A program made the translations under genes and the position numbers. Below the pieces are notes generated by a model, which searched no databases, had not been told where the DNA came from, and saw only the letters and a program-made list of their open reading frames with translations. A DNA stretch of 64,000 nt, from positions 98,443,587 to 98,507,586 of the forward strand of contig CM043966.1 of the NCBI GenBank assembly GCA_014529385.2. Reading direction: 5' to 3'. Shown one piece after another: positions 58,201 to 64,000 of this stretch. The DNA comes from Adiantum capillus-veneris. Taxonomy: Eukaryota > Streptophyta > Polypodiopsida > Polypodiales > Pteridaceae. The stretch's first letter is position 1, and each line of letters begins with the position of its first letter.

Positions 58201-59757
58201 GGAATCTGTCACTAGTGCTTGCCCTTAGTCCCTTGAGTCCCTTTTAAGCCTAATTTCAACAAAAAAGTCAAATGGATAGAAAGTAACTCCCTGTGTGGAT
58301 TTCAGAGCCTCCGAGCCATTTTCTGACTTTTGGAGTGCTTTTCGGCGATGAAATTTCTTGATATTGGTCTCCCTAGCTTCCCGATCCCTTGGGATCCTTG
58401 CCGTATGGTTTTTGTCAACTTTGGCTTCACGAGCTCCATTTGGCAATTTGTCGCTCTAGAAGCACCCGTGGTTGCGTTTACAAGTCTACCACCATAGGAC
58501 TTGGTTGTTGATGGTCTAGGAAAGCCGCTTGTGAAGTTTGGTGGAAAACGGACAAGCAGTTTGGCCGCGAGAGCTATTTGACGCTTTGTGTGTTTGATGC
58601 CGTTTCTGAAGTTTGGTGCCGCTTTAGGTAATCTTTTGGTCATGTGGGCTACATAGACTTGTCGAGCATGTCAAGATGCTCCTACCCATGAATTTTGGTA
58701 GCATTTGGGCGCCTTTCCGCCGATTTCCCATTTGGTGGCCTCTTGTGGGATTCTAGGAATTAGGGTTTTTCTTGATGGTTTTCTACTACCTTTGGACATC
58801 CAAGTCTGGTCTCCTATGCTAGGGTAAGCTGCCGATGAAGTCTCGTTGCTTTTGAGTTAGCCGTTAGGTGGTCGTTTCTACTTGTAGGCCTCTACTGCCC
58901 GCTTTGTGTGTGAACCCTACGCTAGTTTTCGCGACAAAACAACAAACATGCGCGGAAAGCTCAAGGTGGTGAGCCTACCTCTCATGTCTGAAGCCCGTCG
59001 GGTAGTCGTGCGCATCGTAGAATCTACTGGAAGTTCCGCTCGCTCTAGGTGGCAGAAGCTCTCTCTCAAAGGACAATAGTGAAAATGAGCTAAAAATGAA
59101 GTGAAAATTTCTTATAATGGAGGTCCCCGAACCACTTTTCATGAAATTTGACATGTGCTCCCAACTTCTTGCGAGATGTGGTTTAGGCTCAAAAATTTCT
59201 TGATTTGGACTCCACTTGCCCTGTTTACCAAAAATTTGGCATTTCGGTCAAAATTTGGCCAAAACACGCTTTTCGCTCCAGTCTCATAATTGCACCCCCA
59301 CTATACCATAGGTTGTCCTATAGTCACTGATTATCCCTATATTTTTTGTTTTTCATTACGACCGTTTTTCACCTGCTTTTTATATTTTTGAAGTTTTTCT
59401 GCCGAAAATTAGCAAACTTAAAAGGAAAATAGCAAATCAAACCCAGAAAATCCCCAAAAATCATAATAAATCAAAAAAATCACCACAAAACATCATATAC
59501 ACTCACATGCAATTTTTATGGTCGGATTTCTCGTTTTACCAATATTTTGCTCGAAAAATGGCTATTTCTACTTATATACACACATCTAGGGGCTTGATTC
59601 GGTGTTTGGCCCCATATACCTATAGATACATGCTGTATAAGGGCATATGTACTTGGGTTAGTCCAGAAAATTTTGCAATCAAACAACAACCCTTAAAAAT
59701 AGTCAAAAATCATGCCCTTTTTTGCTCTTTCTGCTATTGGTTTCGCATTTGAGAATG
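58201..59757. other. No gene; possibly 3' LTR of element H
   Basis: Noncoding-looking sequence. It follows (minus-strand sense) the purine tract at 59758-59771, so it may be the 3' LTR of gypsy element H, perhaps including the 285-bp repeat array. No second copy is in the window to prove it. Confidence 0.4.
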
Positions 59758-59771
59758 CCTCCCCCCCTCCT
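59758..59771 (-). promoter_or_regulatory. Putative polypurine tract of element H
   Basis: On the minus strand AGGAGGGGGGGAGG lies about 215 bp downstream of the pol stop, where plus-strand DNA priming would start. The LTR start (TG) is not clear. Confidence 0.5.
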
Positions 59772-59986
59772 AGCCGGAGTCCTCCCGGATGACAAGGTAT
59801 CGCCTTGGAGTATGTACCGTGCATAGGTTGAAAAATTTGTGCTAATGCCTGGCCGATTAATGTGGCCCTATTTTATGCATACTCGATCAATGCATGGAAA
59901 AATTAATGCGGTGCAAGAGAAGGGTATAAGCAAGATGCTTATTGGCATTCGCCGTCGAGGTTTCCTGTTTTCTTTGCAAGTAACAT

Positions 59987-61174
59987 CTATAAGTCTACTA
60001 CTCTCTGTTTAATTGTCTTTCTTGCAAAAGGCAGTCGCTTTGCCGCTACTGTTGATATGGCCGTAGTTGTCTCTTTGGAGAGGATTGGCTTGGCCGGAAT
60101 GGCCATAGACCGTATCTCTTTTGATTTCCATTGGTAGCTTGTTTTTGCCGGTTTTTGCCGGTTTTTTTCTACTTCCTTTGTTGCCACTGTTTTGTTGCTT
60201 ATTGGCATCCACATAAGTCGGTTTTCTGGTTGCAAATGCAGCTGTCTGCCTTCCGATGTTGCTTGTATTGAAGGGAATTCCTTTTGCTTTGGTTTCGGTA
60301 TCCAAATGCGAGTAACATTTGGGTTATTGCTGAGCATTTTCTTTGGGATCCATCTCTGTTTTATGCCCTTGGTTTTTGGTTGAATTATCTGCTTCGGTTG
60401 AATTCTTCCGTTGTATTGTTTTTGGTCTGCCATGTCATTTCTATCCTTCCGCATCCATACTTGTTTCTCTGGTTTTGGTAACCTCGATCTTTGCACTGCG
60501 GTTGGTGACTTGTCATACTTGTAGTGGATAATGTTGGTGGTTACCTGTTTATTATCCTTGGGTATTATGTTGTTCTTTGGTGGCACCCTTGATTTTGGCT
60601 CTTTTTCTAGTGATTGCATTGCTGGAAGTTGATTATTGCGGGGTTGCTGAGCAAAGACTATTACCTGTTGTTCTTGTGCATGTTGAATTTTGACTGCATT
60701 CGCATTCCAATCTATCTGCACATTGTACTCTTTTTGCAAAGGACGTCCCAACAACATTGGGTGATGTGTGCTTTCATCCTCGACTACATAAAATTTTTGT
60801 GGGTAAATATATTGATGTACTTGTACATGCAATATAGTCCAGCCCAATGTTTTCAGAGAATGTGATGTACTACTTTCCAGCACTTGTGGAGTAGGATGAA
60901 GTTGACTTGTGGGCTTGAGCTGTTTGTATAATCTTTAAGAGATCAAATTTGCTTGAGCTCCAGAATCAAGCAATGCCGTCGATTCAACTTGATTGCTACC
61001 CATTTTGACTGCAATTATTGGCTTCACTGTGTCTTCATCCAACTTCGTTAGTAGAATGGCATTGATTCGCAATGGTGCTCCACTTTGTTGTTGTTGTCGC
61101 AGAAGTCTTTGTTTTGCAATGCGTTCTTTTGCTTCTGCTTGAGCTTCTTCTCGTACTCTCTGTTTCTCTTTCCT
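59987..61174 (-). pseudogene. Post-integrase aspartic-protease-like domain and basic tail, element H
   Basis: In the same frame as the integrase and following a TAA (61175-61177), the minus strand reads a charged Q-rich linker (EEAQAEAKERIAKQRLLRQQ). Then comes a retropepsin-like domain: STALLDSGAQANLIS with the DSGA active site at 60956-60967, and later PMLLGRPLQKEYNVQIDW as the second hallmark. A TAA (60935-60937) is the only other stop. The last 230 residues are Lys/Gln/Pro-rich, with a repeated aromatic word (VWMRK, RWIPKK, IWIPKPK, MWMPIS), and end at 59987. In typical Ty3/gypsy pol the protease precedes RT. Both stops can come from CAA to TAA. An upstream protease could also exist beyond the window edge. 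Confidence 0.75.
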
Positions 61175-61177
61175 TCG

Positions 61178-62509
61178 TTATTTTCCTTGATGAATTTGTT
61201 GAAGCATATCCTGTGTTAGTGGTAAATGATATTTCTTCAATCGACATCCTCTAATCCAGTTTGGCATTTCTTCACCTGCTAATGTAGCAAGCTTGACAAC
61301 TCCTCTTTGTGATAGATCACTAATCAGAAAGGGTCCCATTCCTCGCTTTTTAAGTTTCTTGGCATGTTGCTTCAAAGTATAAACAAGTACATAATCACCT
61401 GTTTTGAACTCTTTCGTGCGCACATGCTTGTCAAAAAACTCTTTTTGTCTTCTCTTTTTAGCATAGATCAAAGCTAAAGCTCTCAAGCGGAGTTCATCTA
61501 GCTTTTCAAGGTCATCTATTCTTGAAGAGAGCTCATGCCCTGTCCATTCTAAGCGTTTCGCTACTCGTAGAGTTGGAATTAAAAACTCTATGGGTAATAT
61601 AGCATTTAGGCCAAACACCATGTTGTACGGTGTCGTTCCTATCGATATTTTGTAAGCTACCCTGTATGCCCATAGTGTTGAGTGTAGCTACTGATCCCAA
61701 TCTGTTCTTGACTCTGACACAATTCTAGTGAGAACCGTGCATAGTGTTTTATTTGTGGCCTCAGCTGGTTTATTTTCCTGTGGATGGTATGGAGCAGATT
61801 TCCTATGTATGACCATGAATTCCTCTAGCAGATATTCAATGACTTCATTAAGAAAATGTGTTCCATGATCACTGACAATTTCTATTGGTAAACCGTATCG
61901 CACAAAATCATTCTCATACAAAAATTGTGTAGTGGTCCATGCATCTACTTTTTGCGTTGCCTTGGCTTCTGCCCATTTTGTGAGATAGTTCGTAGCCACA
62001 ATGATATATTGGGTATGTGTGCAATATGCAGGTGGTAATATAGGTCCCACAAAATCAATGCCCCATTTTGCAAATGTCCTTGCTCCCATCATTGGCCGTA
62101 GTGGCATCTCATCTCTCTTTATCGGCACCTTGGTGCACTGACATGCGCCACAATGCTTTACAAACTCTTCAGCATCCATGTGCAATGTAGGCCACCATAT
62201 TCATGCGGTTAAGATGATTTTTGATGTCTTATCGCCCGAAAAATGTCCTCCACTTATTCCGCTATGTGCATGTTCTAGAATCAGCAGGTATTCACTTTCA
62301 CTTGCATAGATTCTAAGTTGATTGTTCTTTCCTCTCTTATAGAGTTGGTTCCCAATTAATTGAAAGTCGTGAGCCTCCAGCTCTATAGCCCTTTTGCGTG
62401 CTCTTGTTATGTTTTCAAGAAACGTCCTGGTGGTTAAGAAATCAATGATATATTGACTCCATGCAGGTGCAATTTTACCTGAAACAATGTCGCGTGATCC
62501 ACTGGTCAT
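61178..62509 (-). pseudogene. Element H integrase
   Basis: The minus-strand frame begins at 62509 (SGSRDIVSGKIAPAWSQYI) and carries the zinc domain with HAHSGISGGHFSGDKT (about 62275) and CGACQCTK (about 62140). The core has WGIDFVGPI, IVSDHGTHFLNE and QENKPAEATNKTL (catalytic D, D and E). It continues with NMVFGLNAILPIEF and a C-terminal region with GDYVLVYTLKQHAKKLKKRGMGPF (GPY/F module), ending at a TAA. Small breaks lie at 62186-62200 and 61625-61690. The sequence fits the common plant gypsy type. Confidence 0.9.
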
Positions 62510-62754
62510 TTGGTGCTACATATAGTACAATTGGTAACATAAGAATGTGTGTCTGCATACATAGTTGGCCAATAAACCCCTAACTATTTCAGTCTTTGGT
62601 GTGTTTTCACTGTTGAACAATGAAATGCACAATCCTGGACATGTGCTTCTTCAAGGTAACACTCAGATTCTTTCGGATTTATACATAATCGTAGAATTTG
62701 GTCCAATCCTAGATGGTACAGCCGTCCTGCAATCAACTGGAAGTTTTTTGTTTG

Positions 62755-64000
62755 TCAAATTGTTTGTTGTTTGGATTTGTATTCCGTATTATCAAACCTA
62801 CCTCCAAAGGAAAGAATGCTAACAATTTCCTGAGACCATTTGGGTATCATTTCAATATTGAAAAGATAAGCATCTAGTATGTCATCATCTACTCCTTCAG
62901 GAGCTTTCCCGTTGTGTATCCTTGAAACATGATCCGCTCGTAGATGGGTTTTACCCTTTTTGACCACCACTGTGAAATCAAACTCTAGCAATATAATAAA
63001 CCAACGTACAATTCTCCCTGTATTGCATGGTTTATTTACCAGATACAAAAGAGCTTGATGATCTGTGAAGAACACAAATTTGTTTGCGAGCAAATAATGC
63101 CAAAATTTCTTTACAGCATAGATCATTTCTAACCCCTCTCTTTCGGTGGTTGTGTAGTTCTTTTCCGCACTGTTTAACTGTCAGCTTGCATAACAAACTC
63201 AAAAATCCATTGTTCTGTATCCAGGTTGAGCCAGAATACTCCCGATTGCATATGCAGAAGCATCAATGTGAACATGGAATATCTTTTCCCAATCTGGTGC
63301 TTTAAGTACAGGTGCTGATACAAGATTTTCCTTCAGCTTTTGGAATGAAGTTTCACACTCCTCAGTCCAATCGAGATTGACTAGCAAATGATACAGAGGT
63401 TGTGCAATGACTACATACATATATATATGAATCTTTGATAATATCCGCAGTGTCCCATGAAGGATTGCACTTGTTTCGCATTAGTAGGCTTGGGTAGGTC
63501 TACTATGACTTTGACTTTGTCTAGGTCAGTGGTTATGCCATTTCTTGAGACAATGTGTCCTAAGATGCGGCCTTGCCTAACCATAAAAATACACTTTTCC
63601 GGGTTAAGACAGATTAGGTATGTCCTGCATTTTTCAAATACCTTTTGCAAATGGTCAATATGCTCCTCTCATAGAAGAGAGTGTACACAAAGGTCATCCA
63701 TGTATATTTCTAAGAATATTCTCAGGTATTCTTTGAATGCATTCATCATTAATCTTTGGAAGGTAGTTGGGGCATTAGTTAAGCCAAATGGCATAACTCG
63801 ATACGCATATATTCCCCATTCTGTGGCAAACGCTGTTTTGTGTTGATCCTCTATTGCAATTGCCAGTTGGTTGTATCGTGAAAACCCATCCAGAAAGGAA
63901 TAAGCCCGTTTCCTGGCCACCCTCTCAAGTACATGTTCTGTGATTGGCAAGGGATAATTATCCCTTATGGTGGCTGCATTTATCTTTTTGAGGTTTACAC
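62755..64000 (-). pseudogene. Element H reverse transcriptase and RNase H (cut by window edge)
   Basis: From the right edge the minus strand reads [51 protein letters not shown] and IYMDDLCVHS (YMDD catalytic site intact). A TGA near 63668 follows, then the thumb region to YYQRFI, where an AT microsatellite (about 63415-63428) shifts the frame. RNase H has FHVHIDASAYAIGSILAQPG and FFTDHQALLYLVNKP. The 5' part of the element (gag, possible protease, LTR) is outside the window. Confidence 0.9.

Noticed and set aside
58225-58643. Overlapping minus-strand frames of 73 and 113 residues
   Set aside because: They are in different phases, with no known domain and no repeat support. Probably chance frames in LTR-like sequence.
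60192-60865. Plus-strand hydrophobic frames that look like membrane proteins
   Set aside because: Antisense of the Lys/Gln-rich tail of element H. Hydrophobicity is a by-product of the complement codons.

Overview
The window looks like transposon-rich nuclear DNA from a land plant with a large genome. The evidence is a TNP2-type CACTA transposon, Ty1/copia and several Ty3/gypsy retrotransposons of plant type, and a PPR-like gene remnant. I lean towards a seed-free plant (fern, lycophyte or bryophyte) because of the odd gypsy lineage and the unusual DDE-like transposase family, but this is a weak inference. I found no rRNA or tRNA gene, no CRISPR array and no clearly intact host gene. Nearly every recognisable coding stretch belongs to a mobile element or is a pseudogene.

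Layout. Positions 1-7.4 kb hold a coiled-coil fragment, a decayed transposase-like gene on the minus strand (0.6-5.1 kb) split by 1.5 kb of palindromic repeats, and a decayed protein-kinase-like gene. From 7.5 to about 31.7 kb lies one old minus-strand gypsy element (E) broken into three parts. A plus-strand gypsy element (A, 8163-21647) and an 8.0-kb CACTA transposon (21825-29843, TAT target duplication) inserted into its reverse transcriptase region. Element A was itself hit by a foldback MITE (11759-12210) and by a small inverted-repeat element (D). D was in turn split by a non-autonomous LTR element (C, 15031-19590). A copia element (F, 33770-38868) follows.

From 40 to 48 kb there is a second copy of the transposase-like family, a PPR-like pseudogene, an LTR and a long coiled-coil ORF (G). 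Element B (48174-57598) is a younger relative of A with near-identical LTRs, inserted in the middle of a palindrome of a roughly 285-bp tandem repeat. From 59.8 kb to the right edge runs the pol region of another minus-strand gypsy element (H).

The most interesting observations are these. Element H has an aspartic-protease-like domain in frame after the integrase. The LTR of B carries two adjacent small ORFs whose products are about half identical over 43 residues although their DNA has diverged. Two copies of a DDE-like transposase family share three conserved motifs. A long PPT-adjacent coiled-coil ORF (G) has no pol. The CACTA element may carry a captured heavy-metal-domain exon. Most calls rest on motif reading by eye; no database search was possible.
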